From the NCBI GenBank assembly GCA_031763025.1, contig JASSKH010000020.1, positions 7,194,667 to 7,258,666 on the forward strand: a DNA stretch of 64,000 nt. The letters are read 5' to 3'. This stretch comes from Macrocystis pyrifera (Eukaryota > Sar > Phaeophyceae > Laminariales > Laminariaceae). The notes under the pieces were generated by a model. It was not told the DNA's origin. It was given only the letters and a program-made list of their open reading frames with translations, and searched no databases. Of the stretch, positions 1 through 12,800 are shown piece after piece (the stretch's first letter is position 1; every line of letters begins with the position of its first letter). The translations under genes were made by a program, and so were the position numbers.

Positions 1-131
1 CCTAACATATCTGGGAAGCGGAAAGGAATTAAGCGTCTACCTGAATCCCCGCTAAACAACCTTGTGACCTCGCGCTTGGATAAAATCGATGCATCATCGT
101 CGTTTCAAAAGCAAACTAAACATCTTAAACG

Positions 132-309
132 TCAATATAGCGTGCTGACCCATGGGATCGTGAGTATGGTGTGGGTTTCCACCGGGCTTATTTCGGTGAA
201 TGAAATCATCGCAAATTCAATCTTGCACCCTTCGGAGAAAACCAAGGGGTTCAGCCACACTCGATCATCACGCATGATTGGCCACTTGATCCTGACACAG
301 GTGGTCTGA
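132..309 (-). CDS. Possible C-terminal exon after the LRR array
   Basis: An AG acceptor at plus-strand 310-311 (TTGCAG) precedes an open frame whose first base completes the split codon left by LRR exon 17. It reads QTTCVRIKWPIMRDDRVWL, continues through LVFSEGCKIEFAMISF and ends at TGA. The composition is protein-like, with two Cys as in an LRR C-cap, but no family is recognised. It may be a terminal exon or have an unrecognised donor; the fit rests on phase and acceptor alone. Confidence 0.3.
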
Positions 310-780
310 CTGCAACTGCAGTTGCCTTTCACGGCGGGGGTAGAGCCCCCAACGATTCTGACGCTCCAAACTTGGAGAGCGACATACTGCTATTAGGTCA
401 CTTTTCAATATCGTTCTGAGAAAAAACTGACCGTGCAACCCGTAAACCCACTCCAACCGTTAAGGTATGCAAATAAAATAACCCTAAACAACAGTTAGAG
501 GAATTGTCGAAGGGGGGTATAGGCCAAACACGCCCGCGGAAGAGGTTCCCACGTGCCACAGCCGGCTCCGATATCTTTTCTGATGCACTGGCAAGGTGCC
601 TTCTTCCCGCAAAACTACTCTTAGTATTGTAATAACTTGCAAAGCGTTTACAACGATGTTGGGGAGGTCGGTCCGTCCGAAGTAGCATCCCTCAGAAAAA
701 CTGCCACCCTTGGCGTTAAATAGCACGCCTCGGAGAATCACTTGCCACAACTCATACGCCAATCCTCCTGAGATACTCAC

Positions 781-852
781 AGTTCTTTCAGCAACCCCAA
801 AGCAGAGAACAGATTTTCTGGAAGGGTCGTCAGCTGGTTCTCATTGATCTCC
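781..852 (-). CDS. LRR exon 17 (72 bp), last clear repeat
   Basis: Encodes EINENQLTTLPENLF then SALGLLKEL, with a CAAG acceptor, GTGAG donor and phase 2. No further 72-bp LRR exon is visible to the left edge, so this may be the last repeat or the next lies outside the window. Confidence 0.76.
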
Positions 853-3800
853 CTTGTACATTGTCAACGGCCAAATGCGTTGACAGGTACGAAGCGGAAA
901 TCGGGCAGCCGTTTTCGGGGCAGGGGGGGGGGGGTGGGGGTAAGAGATAAATGGACATGCGAATGAAAAAAATCGACGTGGATAGTCCCGTGCGTACCGT
1001 TTCTGTCAGAATATACGATAGCTGAGGTGTGTCTTTATCTGTATTTAAACATCAGCAAGGCTTCATAATCGGCCTCCCGAGGTTTCCTGAGTGACCCGAC
1101 AACTTTGAGTGGATGACACCGTCTCAAGTTTGTGACGTTTGTTTCACCACGTCCGTCCTTTAAGAAATTTTTACATGTACTGTGTTAGTTAGACATACTG
1201 GAAGTGACCTGAAGATGCGTGAATCTGTACGAGACCGAAGGGATAGGGGTTGTATCTATCTGAGGTGCTACAAGGGTTCGTGCTTCATCGTGATTTACGT
1301 GTACATGTAGACGTTTCGTGTCTTATTGATGACGGGCGCTACGGCCGGCATGGGATCAGCCATTACATGGTTTGACGATCCTTGCGCGGAGGATCTCTAT
1401 ATCCCTCCCAACGACCGATTCAAAGTGCCAGGGGCTAGGTGTAGCGCCCTACCAAAGAATTAATGCAACTACACCTCCAATCTCAAGCAAATGCTGGGTA
1501 GCTCTTCCTTGATATTTCGGTAGGAGATTACCTCGCCAGAGATATGTCAGCGCTCAGTGGGGTACTCAACTCGCATAGTGTGGATCTACACAAACTCAAC
1601 GTTCGACGTCATCATCGCGCGCGGGTTTGTTCGAACTGTCCAGCCTGTTGACAATCACTAGTATCAAGTGACTCGCAAAACTCACACGACCCCCGTACGT
1701 AAAAATAGTACAGAGGTAGAGAGCGGTGTGTTCATGATGGTCGGCCTGGTACAACCACGAGCTACCCCTACTACCGCACGTAGCACACGTCCAAATCATT
1801 CCTGAAAATGTCGCTCTGGACATAGCTCACGGCGACCGGGGAGTACCTATAACCAGAAACAGATATAAATTTGCGTGAAACTCACAGTTCTATCAGCAAC
1901 CCCAAGGCGTCAAATATATTTGCTGGAATGGTCACCAGCTGGTTGGCGTTGATCTCCCTGATTCGTGACGACAGTGAAAGGCGATGACAGGCGACAGAAA
2001 ACGAGCGACGGAGTTACGACTTACGGGTCAGGGCTACCTGCACAATATTCAAGGCGTACGTAAACAGAGCAGGGTACTCTATCTTCGAGGTTGCGTGTGG
2101 TATGGTGGCATACCTCTAACTACAGCAGTACTGGAGTCAACCTGTGCAACCTCGCACAAAAATCATGCCCCCTTTGAACATAAAAAACTTCGGGCATGCG
2201 CTGTTGCGTGCCGGAGCAAAACATTTAGCTTGAACAGGGATCACACGCTGGAGCAACCTATCCATCCTGCTCGGTCTTGATGTAACTGAGCCAGTGTATA
2301 TACGGGTGTCCTCAGCGGCGCACCGTGTCACATATGAACGTCCTTCCAGTCAGCGTCTGGTAAAGGTGGTGGACAATGGACGTAAGTATACGTATTCGCT
2401 TCGAGCGATGGTCACCACCTGCGATGACGTTGTCAAATACACACATGCCTACAATACAACAACGGAGGACCACTAGATTTTCGTGGTTCCAGTCAGCAGT
2501 GCGGCACATCAGTGCCATCTACGGTGCTACACCTCGTGAGGGCCAAGGAAGGTGCCCCCAACTAAAGAGTGTCAGTGTGGCAGCGCGATGTTTCTCAAAC
2601 GTGATTTCCAAATGTAAATCTTGGCCTGGTATTTATGATTGACAACGTAGACAACTGATTGGTTATGGCCAACCTACGATCATTAGCCTCAATGGTTGCT
2701 AGCGTTATACGTGTGAAGCATGCCAATCGTAGAGGTGCACCTGTAGGGTTTAGAAGCTCGTCGCTTAGGATAGCTCCGCGCCCCCCCTCAAGCACTGACG
2801 AATAAAAAAAAAAGGTAGCCTGAAACGGTCGGACGATCTCATGACCTAGCTACTAAAGAAAGCGTTTCATTGTGCAACACAAGTGTTCTAGGATCCAGAG
2901 CAGTTCCTCAGTTGACGAGCCTAGTAGTAGCCGTAAAATAACATTGCCTTAGAAGGTACACAAAACTTATACCCCTATCGTAGCATGCGTGGCAAGTGCT
3001 TAACCGACAAACCAAATCAAAGCTTCGAAACACTCACAGATCTATTAACGACACCGTAGCAGCGAAAAGCGTTTCCGGAAGGTCATCCAGTAGGTTGTCG
3101 CTGAGACGCCTGGTTATTCTCGGCAGCAAACGCGATGACGTGATGACAAATAATGCAGCGGGGTTTCAATTTGTTCGGCTAACGTCGGGCGTGTCCTCGT
3201 CCCGTTGACCCACACACAGTGGGTCGATAGCACTCATTGCACTTATACTGTGTCCATGCCTGCAGTTAAGGTTTTCTACGCTGCTTGTAGCGGCGACAAT
3301 ATCCGCCACTAAACGTGACGGCTACGGATGCACGTGGCTTGAAACGGGGGAGCTGTCGGCAGCGATGCGGCAAATTTCTGTTTCACGTGATGAAGGGCGC
3401 GTAGAGTCCTCGTGGCAACTGCCGAGGAGCGCCTTCACGTTGAACGCAGAACGTGTGGGGATATAATGAAGCTCCGGATGAATGAAAGTAACGGCTCGGC
3501 TGCTTTTTCCGCAACGTGCCGTACTGTCAAACCAACGACAATCTATTGGCCAGTGCAACCGATAACTTCCAGCGGTTTGTTCTATCCTACGATGAATATT
3601 AGGGGGGGATGTACATTATAGTCCTTTTTCGCGATATGCCGTGGCACCATCTGCAGCACAACCTTCCACGGAATACCACGGAACCTTCCACGTACTTACA
3701 CGGCAAACCATGGAACCATAACCCTAACACTAGGCGCCGTGAGCATTGGTGTGCCGTGGGGGTTGCAATGGCATGCGGGGTGCAGTAGAGATGCCGTGAC

Positions 3801-6800
3801 GGTTGCCCTGGTACTACCTATGTCACGCCACGGCGTGCCATGGAATCGTATGCCACGCCCTGGGATGCCGTGGGGATGCCATGGTATGCCATGGAAATTA
3901 CCATGGCAATGCCATGGCATGTCATAAAAAACGTCAAGTAGTGAACAAAACCCGGCACTGCGCGGCCTTCTTTCGGGGCAATGGACAGTTTCAATGTGGT
4001 GGTGCTATCTGCTGATGCACGCTGCCGTTGCTACTTGAAACGTTCAAGCCAAACGTAAACGATATGCCCTACCCTGTCTGAGGGTAAAGGCGTGCTCCTA
4101 GAGGGTACCTTCGCATGTTTCAGCTACAGTATGTCACTCGGACTGCCCGGGATCCTTAGCGCCATATATAGTCGGAATGCCCTTGAACTTGCACAAGATT
4201 TTGCGTGATATGCCGAGGTTTTTGGTTAGTTCATCGGCTTGAATTTTCAGTTTTTTCTCAAATCGTGACGTTGTTGGTGGGGTATGGAGCTCCTCGAGTG
4301 AGGAGCTTCGCAAGAATTAGGTACTGTCTCTTCCGTGGCAAGCACCCGTAACTTTACTTGGAATTCTCTCTACACCGGGGGCAACTATTTCATAGGACAG
4401 GGGGTTCTCGCGTTCGGTACGGGGGTAGAAAACACTCACGAGATTCCGGTAATCTTGGAGGGAGGGCTTAGGTTACGGTGGCGTCGACCTCCGTTGTGGC
4501 ACCATCCGCAACGCCAAACGGTCAGTCGTAACAAGTCACAAAAACTATACCAGCACCAGAATGTGTGAAACAATGTTTTCGGTTTACGTCGATTGGGGGT
4601 AGCAAAGAACAACATCTCCACGACTTGTATTTACACTCACAAGAACTCAAGAGACCCCAAGCCCTGGAAAACGTCACCGTCGATGGTCCCTATCAAGTTT
4701 TCGTTCAGCCGCCTGTTCCAAAACGACGCCACAGCGCAGACGGGGTGACGTGCTTCGAAATGGGACGTATGCATGTAGAAGGGTAGCGTTTTTCCGGGGG
4801 AAGAGGCTACGCTGGTTCGTATTTCGTTCACTCCTACAACGACAGAATCATACTAGCGAACTATAGCAACACTGGTGTAGACCGAAGCGCCTCGTTGAAG
4901 GAAATCATGGTCGAAACGATTTTCATCAATAGTCTGCACCACATTTAAAGCCAACCCGCCCACTGCCACTGCACCTAATACGTCTAACTCATAACATCTA
5001 GAGAGACAATAACAGAGACACCACTCACAATTCAAGAAGAGACACCAAATTGTCGAAGACGCCGGTTTGAATCGCGGTGAGCTCATTGTCATCCAGTCGC
5101 CTGGACAATCGCAGGTATGCGTCGCAATGAAGATACGCAGGCAGTTGTAAGTATGATGTCATACTAATCCATTTCACCTGTGACATCGAGTCTTTCTTAA
5201 ACGGCATTTACCTAGGATATTATGCTGACGTGCTCGGTTGTGTTTATGAATGCAACGTCGTGCGTATAGCGTACAAATGTTTCGCAGTTGGTCATGACAA
5301 AACACTGCTACAAGTACGGGAGCGCCTGATCACAACCCATGGGTTGTAAAAGAGAACCAACAGCCAAACATGCGAGCAGTGTTTACCTGGTATTTCACCT
5401 CTAATCGTCCCCGCCCACCCAGACTACAAAAATACACTAACGACAACAGAAAGCGAGAGAGAAAGAGACAAAACACGAAGTACTGCTGTACCTATCTCCT
5501 GATGATGCTGAGACTGGTGTATATGGCGCATCAGGAGACGATGAATACACATGGGACATGATACAAACACACACATTCACTCCTCCATACTGCTGTCTGT
5601 CGTTGTCGTCTGCATTTACATCAACTAAGGTTTGCGTACTATTAATTGTTGTTGGTCTTTGTTGTGTAGAGAGAATCGAAGAGATAGCAACAGATGATCC
5701 TCGAGCAAAACAGCAGCCGAAGAGGTACGTGCACACTATTCGCATCCGCAGCAGCACACTACCGCCTGACCACCAGCAGGTGTAGACCGTGTGTGGTGTA
5801 TGGCGTAAAGAAAGAGCTACTGGTGTGTACGTACATTATATAGATATGCTGCTGTATCTTCTGCTGTGTGTGTTGTTGGGCAGGAGTGTTGTGTCAACAA
5901 ATAACGAGAAACACAACAACAGAAGCCTTGCGTGCATGCTGCTGTGTGCGAAGGCTACGATGAGCGATACAGTACGCGAGCGAGAAGCAACACGAGCCTA
6001 TTCAAAGTAGTGCATCAGCGTCAGTTGTGATGTTTGCGTGTGCGGGTGTGATCGGCTGGGTGCCTTGCTTGCTTGCGTTTTCTACAGTCGGTGATGCATT
6101 CATATTCCATCGTCTCCTCTTCCGCCACATTCAGCAGTATCAGCATGATGAGATGGATACAGCAGCGGTCCTTCGAATTTGCCTCTTTTTCTCTCTGTTT
6201 CACTTGGCGTTCGTGCATTGTTGTGGTCTGGGTGGGCGGGGACTGTTTTGGGTGAAATCCCGGCGATTTCACTGCTAGCATGTTTGGGTGTTGGTTCGCC
6301 TTCACAACCCATGGGTTGTTATTAAGCACTCCCAACAAATCCATATCGAAATTATGGCCGATCAGCGACTAGGGCGAGAGAGGCCCCTTTTTGTCCCTAG
6401 TATATAATTATAGCGGAGTGGGTGAGGAGAACTTGGAAGGGATTGTTTTATTGGGTCTAGTGTGGATGCTGTGCCAATGTGTTCTCGCCCGTTTACTGAG
6501 AAGGACTCCTGCCATTGGTACAAGCAAGGTATAGCGAAGGGAAGAGTGTCACCGTAGGGGTGGTGCCGCATTCTGTGAGCTTTTCACATAGGGGTCCACC
6601 TGATTATTTGGTGAATGAGTGGAAGCTTCCACTCGACTTCCAAAGCTTCCATTTGGAAGTAAAAACTTCTAAACTTCCATTTTGACAAATAGAAGTTATG
6701 CAAGTCAACACGGAAGTTGTGGAAGTCAAAATGGAAGTCGGGAGGAAGCTTCCAAACGGAAGTATCTAACTTCATAATGGATTGTATGGAACTTCCAAAT

Positions 6801-9800
6801 AGAAGTTGTGGAAGTCCAAATGAAAAATTTGGAAGTCAAAAAGGAAGGATTCCAATTACAGGCGAAGCTTCTATTTTGACTTCCAAAACTTCCATTTTTA
6901 CTTTCACAATTTCTATTTGGAAGTTTTTAGAAGTTAGAAACTTCCATGGTAGGTGGTCCGCGAGCCTGTCAAGATCAATTTCGTGAGTTCGAGTCTCACC
7001 GAGTGCATGCTCGTAGGGACTTTTTCTTCATAAAATTGAATAGCGGAAAGCGCGAGAGCGTGAGTTAGCTGCACATTCGATGAAAATCGACGAGCAGTGG
7101 GAATGCTGAACCCTATGCGCGAAAAAAAACTAAAGGCACGTACCGGGGGGGAGAAGGGACGACACCTGTGACCACGGCTTGTCCAGAAGATCGTCGAGGA
7201 TAAAACCTCCTACCAGTGGGCTGGAAAGTAAAAGTGATGATGAAAACAAAAAAAAAATAAAAAACCAAAAATGGTAAGTCGCAAACTTTCCTTTGGAAGT
7301 GGAAAACATCCGTTTGGAAGTCGAACACTTTCAGTTTAACTTCCCTGTAAGGAAATAACAACAAATCCGTTTGGAAGTCCAAATGGAGGTTCTGGAAGTT
7401 GAATGTAGAAAAGACTTTGCGTGGTAGGCTCATACCCGATTTCCAACACTTCCATTCCAATACTTCCATTTTGACTTCCAAACTTCCATCTTCACTTCCA
7501 AAAGAAACTAATTCGGCCGAAGTCCGCATACATATGGGCCCCGGGGAGTGGATAGGAGCGTCTACAGACCTGGATATAAGTTATCCATGGTAATACAAGG
7601 GAAACATATTTCTTGGGAGTATAATGGAAGTGGATGAAAGCACATAGAAGTACGTGAAAGTATGCTAAATTTATGCTTGCATACGAGAGTGTAGGGAAGC
7701 TTCGGCGAATGCGGATATGAATTTCCAAGTAGGGGTTACATGTAACTTTGGAAGTTGTACAATTGGAAGCGGATGTAAGCAAGTAGAATTAGGTGGAAGG
7801 TAAGCTTGAATACAGGAGTGGATGGAAGCGTCTGCGGACGTGCGTGGAAGTTTCCATTGAAATGGAAGAAAAATGGAAGATAAATAAGTAAGTACGCTGT
7901 AGCCATCGCAAGTTTACTGGAAATGAGTGGCAAGTACGTACAAATAGGTGGAAGTCGCGCTTGAATATGGGGGTAGTGGACAGAGGATTTTGCGTACTCA
8001 GACGCGAGTTTCGTTAAAATATAATGTAAAATGGAAGTTTTGAAAGCCAAACAAAATTCTATGGAAGTTGAATTGAAGCGGATGCGAGTAGCTGGAAGTA
8101 AGTGGAATTTACGGTTGAGGATGGAAGTGGACAGAAGGCTCTGCGGATAACGATGGAAGTTTCCTAGAAGGTAGAAGTCAAATGGAACTTCGACAAGTGA
8201 AGTGGAAGTGAGTGACAGTAGGTGAAACTATATCAAGGTGTATGAAAACCTGGTTGAAGCTGGACGAAGCTTCTACCAGGCGTGGCAGTTGAAGCTTCCA
8301 CTTTGCTTCCAGTGGCTTCCACTTTGGAAACTTACACTTGCTTGCACTAGCTTCCAAAATGGAAACTTCCATGGACTCAAATAAAGTTTCCACTCGACTT
8401 TCAAAACGTCCATTTGAAGGTAGCAAAATTCCACAACTTCCATTTGGAAGTAAATAACTTGCGTTTTGACTTCCACAACTTCCATTTGGAAACGAAAAAC
8501 TTCATTTGGAAGTTAAAACTTCCATCTGGAAGTCAACGTGGAATTTTTGGATATTTTTTACTTCCATATGGAAGTGGTGAAAGCTTCCAGTCCTTTGCCT
8601 ATACATGAGGACCACCGATCATATAAGGAGCTCAATGGGATTCCCGAAACGTTAATTGAGCGATGCTTTTCTTCGTGCAGCCCCACGAACACTGCTCAGT
8701 CTCATGATCTATGTATTTGTTTCCAACTGCTGCTGTAGTGAATGTGTCAACCTACTGTAGGTAGTCAAAGACTTGCTCACCTGAAGAGCTCAACCAGTCA
8801 GAACAACTTATTTTGTCGAAAGATGGTAAACCTAACGCGCACATTTCACAAGTGGATAGGTGCAACTAGATCAGCACCAGCAAGTGTGAAACAATGTTTT
8901 CCGTTTACGCTGCCCCAGGGGGAAAGGAACAACATCTGTACAACGTGTATTTAAACTCACAAGAGCTCAAGAGACCCCAAGTCCATGAAAACGTCACCGT
9001 CGATGGTCCCGATCATGTTTTCGTCCAGCCGCCTGTTCCAAAACGTAGCAACAGCGCAGAAGGGGCGACGTGCATCAAAATGCGTCGCATGTATGTAGAA
9101 GGGTAACGTTCTTCCGAGGGATGAGGCTACGCTGATTCGTCATTCGTAACTCTTACAACGACAGAATTTTGCTAACGAACTATAGCAATACTACTGTAGA
9201 CCGAAACGCCTCGTTGAATGAAATCATGGTCGAGGCTACGTTCACCAATAGTCTGCAGCACCTCAACTGCAGCACCTCAACAGCCGACCCGTCCACTGCA
9301 CCTAATACGTCAAACTCATTGCAACTAGAGAGATAAAAACACAGACACCACTCACAATTCAAGAAGAGACACCAAATTGTCGAAGATGCCAGTTTGCACG
9401 GTGGTAAGCGCATTTTCATTCAGTCGCCTGGACAATCGCAGGCATGCGTCGCATTGAAGATACGCAGGCAGTCGTAAGTATGATATCATACTAGTCCGTT
9501 TCACCTGTGATATCGAGCCTTTCATTGAAACCGTTTGCCAAGGATATACTGCTGACGTGTTCGGATGTGTTTATGACTGCCCCTCATACCTATCGCGTAC
9601 AAAAATGTTTCAATATTCGTCATGACAAAACACTGCTATAAACACGGGAGCGCCTAACTATAGCCCATGGGTTGTAAAGAGAACCATGCGAGCGGGGGAA
9701 GCCCGGTATTTCACCTCTAATCGTCTCCGCCCACCCAGAACACCAGAATACACGAACGACAAGAGCAAGCGAGAAAGAAACAAAACACGAAGTACTGCTG

Positions 9801-12800
9801 TACCTATCTCCTCATGATGCTGATAGTGCTGTATTAGGCGCATCAGGAGATGATGAATAAATATGGGATACTGCTGTCTGTCGTTGTCGTCTTCTTTTAC
9901 ATTCACTGAGGTTTGCGTACTACTCATGGATGTTGGTCTTTGATGAGTAGAGAGAGTCAAAGCGACTGCAACAGATGATACTCGCAGCAGCGCAGCAGCC
10001 GAAGAGGTACGTGTACACTATTCACACCCGCAGCAGCACACGACTGCCTTACCACCGACCGTTGAAGGTCGTGTGTGGTGTATGTCGTAAAGCGAGCAAC
10101 TGGTGCGTACGTACATTATATAGGGATGCTGCTGCTTCTGCTGCGTGTTGTTATTGGACCAGAGTGTTGTGTTAACGAAAAACGAGAATATCAACAACAG
10201 GACCCTTACGTGCATGCTGCTTCGTGGGAAGGCTACCATGAGAAATATAGCACGCGAGTGGGCGGCACCACGAGCCGATTTACAGTAGTGCAGCAGTCGC
10301 AATAGTATTGTCTGTGTGCGAGTGTGATTGGCTGGGTGCCTTCCTTACTTGCGTCTACAGCTGCTGGTGCAGTCATATTCGATCGTCTCCTTTTCGCCAT
10401 GTACAGCAGCACCAGCATCACGAGAGAGGTACAGCAACGGTACTTCGAGTTTTGTCTCACTCACTCTCTCTGCTTCTGTTGCAGTTGGTGTGTTTTTATG
10501 GTTTGGGTGGCCGGGGACGTTTTTGGGTGAAATCTCGGGGTTTACACTAATAGGATGTTTACGTGTTGGTTCTCCTTTACAACCCATGGGTTGTAATAAA
10601 GCGCTCCCAATAAATACATATCCAAATTGACCGATCCGCGATTGGGGCGACAAAGGCCCTTCCTGGTCCCTAGTACATAATATGAACGGAGTCGCTGAGA
10701 AGAACTTAGAGGGGGTTGATTTTTGGGGTCTAGTTGTGGATTATGTGGCAGGGTGGGCTCGCCCATTTTCATAGAAGAACTCCTGCCGTTGGTATGAATA
10801 AGGTATAGCGAAGACAAGATTGTCACCGTAGGGGTGGTGCTTCATTGTCTGAGCTCTTCACGAAAGGAGCTCATTGTAATTCCCGAAACGATAGTTCGGC
10901 GATGCTTTTTTTCGTGCAGCCCCACTCACACTGCCCAGTCTCATGATCTATATATTTGTTGTCTAATGCTGTAGCAAATGGTTCAACCTACTGCAGGTAG
11001 TCAAAGACGTGCTCGCCTGAAGAGCTCAACCAATCATAACTTATTGAGTCAAATGGTAGTATACCTAACGTCGCACTTCTCCGTGGATAGAATTGCTGTC
11101 AATTTGAACATAATAATGTCTAAAAGTGGTGCACCTAACGCCGCACTTTCCAACAGTTGATAGGATTCGTGTCAATTTGGCCTGGCAGTGGGAACCCACA
11201 AACGGACACCTTACGTAAAAGCTCTTCTACTGTGTTAGTTTTCGTCTCCTTGGTGGATGGAAATCCATTGGGCGTGTGCTACTTAGTGGGGATGGCACAT
11301 ACTACGGTAGTAGTTACTATTGGGGGGCACATTTAATAGGTCCTATGTTGTACATAATAACCTCTATATTTACTTTTTTTTACTAGCAATATTTGGTCAT
11401 ATTTTTCCTGGTCCCCCGTAATAGCATTTAGTCGCTGCTGCATAACACAGGGGTGCCTGTACCACGTAGCGTACCCATCTAGCAGTTGTAATCTGGTCCG
11501 TAGATCGGCTTTAATGTGACCCAGCACCAGTGCGTAACAGCAGGCATTACATTCTTCTCTGTACTTGTACACATAGTAAAATATGTTTCAGCAGCAGTAG
11601 TATCGTCGGTATAGGCAGCAACACATATAGTAGGTACGTACATACTGGCAAGCATGGAGAAGGCATCGTTAGCATGTACACAATCTACAGCAGCACATGT
11701 AGCACGAGCGCACTGGTGAAGCATGCAGAAGACCTTTTTAGTATCCCTGCGGGAGCAATAGGATAGTATCAGTCATGAAGTAACAACATACGCTACACGG
11801 GGTCGTGATGACTACGCAAGCTAACAGATGTCCGTTGTCGCAGTAAAACTAGGCCCCCTGTTGTTTTTGTAGCTCACTCCAAAGGATCCTTCCCTGTTTA
11901 GTTTCGTTTCGAACGAATGCTTACTATTCTTTGTTTCGAGCTGCAAGCGCACACGCGCACCGTCCGCCTTTGAACTCACTCTGCTTCGGCCATCATGCTG
12001 AGCAAACCGATCAAACAACGTTTTGGCTTGGGGCCGCCACACCCACTCTTCTTTTCATCTATTCTTGAAACGTCTCGTCAAGAACGCTTGACCGTGACTA
12101 CGCGTTCGCTTCAAACATCGACTGTGCATTGACGCGCCATTGGCAATCAAGTCAATAGTCGTCGACATCATCTACAGGCTCGTACACACGTCAATCGTAA
12201 AAAGCAATATCACAGCCGCGTTTTTTGCCATCGATACCTTCAGCGTAACTCACAACGGGACTCACGGTGAGTTTACCATGTCCTCCTGCTGTACCTTACG
12301 GTTATGGCTCTGCTGCCATCAATGACCAAGCCGTCCACACTGGAACCGAGTATCTGTCGTCGTTATTGTTGCCAACAAATTAAAACTGCCTGTTTGGTGT
12401 TTTGTGAGGACTACGAAGAGCTGATGAAAACCTTACTGGATACTGACTGCATGGTTGTGGTTGATACATAGACATGTACGTGCAGAATTGATCCATCAAG
12501 GAAAGCGAAAGACGTCGATGTTGGCCCGAACATGTGCCAGTCCGGCATACAGGGACATGCCGCCGGTTGCGCGTCTGCCTGGAATAGATATCTGCAGCTG
12601 TTTGAAGTAGTACCGTAAGCACATTAGTACTTTGGTAACCACCTACTTTCCAACTCAACTCGTAGGAGGGTTACGCTTAGCGTACAGATCGTGGTCACAG
12701 GTGTTGTCCCTTTTCTCCCCCCGGTACGTGCCTGCAACACTATCGCGCAAAGAGTGCATCATTCTCACTGTGTTGATTTCCATCGTATTTGGATAATTCA

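Larger units (their letters stand above)
6590..8623. repeat. TGGAAGT-rich satellite block inserted in unit 1
   Basis: About 2 kb is saturated with TGGAAGT and its complement ACTTCCA. The outer parts (about 6,605-6,945, 7,280-7,530 and 8,270-8,600) carry both orientations, often as ACTTCCAnnTGGAAGT palindromes. The centre (about 7,535-8,230) is strand-biased with TGGAAGT only on plus. Similar GG(T/A)CCACC sequences lie at both edges (6,591 and 8,608). The block is absent from unit 2, so it is an insertion or local expansion. A SINE sits inside. Open frames through it are artefacts of the repeat. Confidence 0.7.
4551..8871. repeat. Tandem duplication unit 1 (interrupted)
   Basis: The block 4,551-6,590 plus 8,624-8,871 (about 2.29 kb) aligns end to end with unit 2 (8,872-11,170). 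Shared landmarks in order are GTGTGAAACAATG, LRR exon 14/12, the fossil exon, LRR exon 13/11, the Mutator-like element, TATAGCGAAG with GTCACCGTAGGGG, and GGAGCTCA with TTCCCGAAACG. Unit 1 is interrupted by the roughly 2-kb TGGAAGT-rich block. Confidence 0.8.
8872..11170. repeat. Tandem duplication unit 2
   Basis: An uninterrupted copy of unit 1, directly adjacent and in the same orientation. It carries LRR exons 12 and 11, a fossil exon and a Mutator-like element. The copies have diverged by substitutions and small indels throughout, so the duplication is not recent. Confidence 0.8.

Noticed and set aside
4440-4511. A possible additional LRR exon before a GTGAG-like site
   Set aside because: No reading gives the LxxLxLxxN ladder and there is no acceptor at the 72-bp distance.
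6584-8738. Open frames rich in Lys/Phe/Trp/Glu on both strands
   Set aside because: They are translations of the TGGAAGT repeat and carry no independent evidence of coding.
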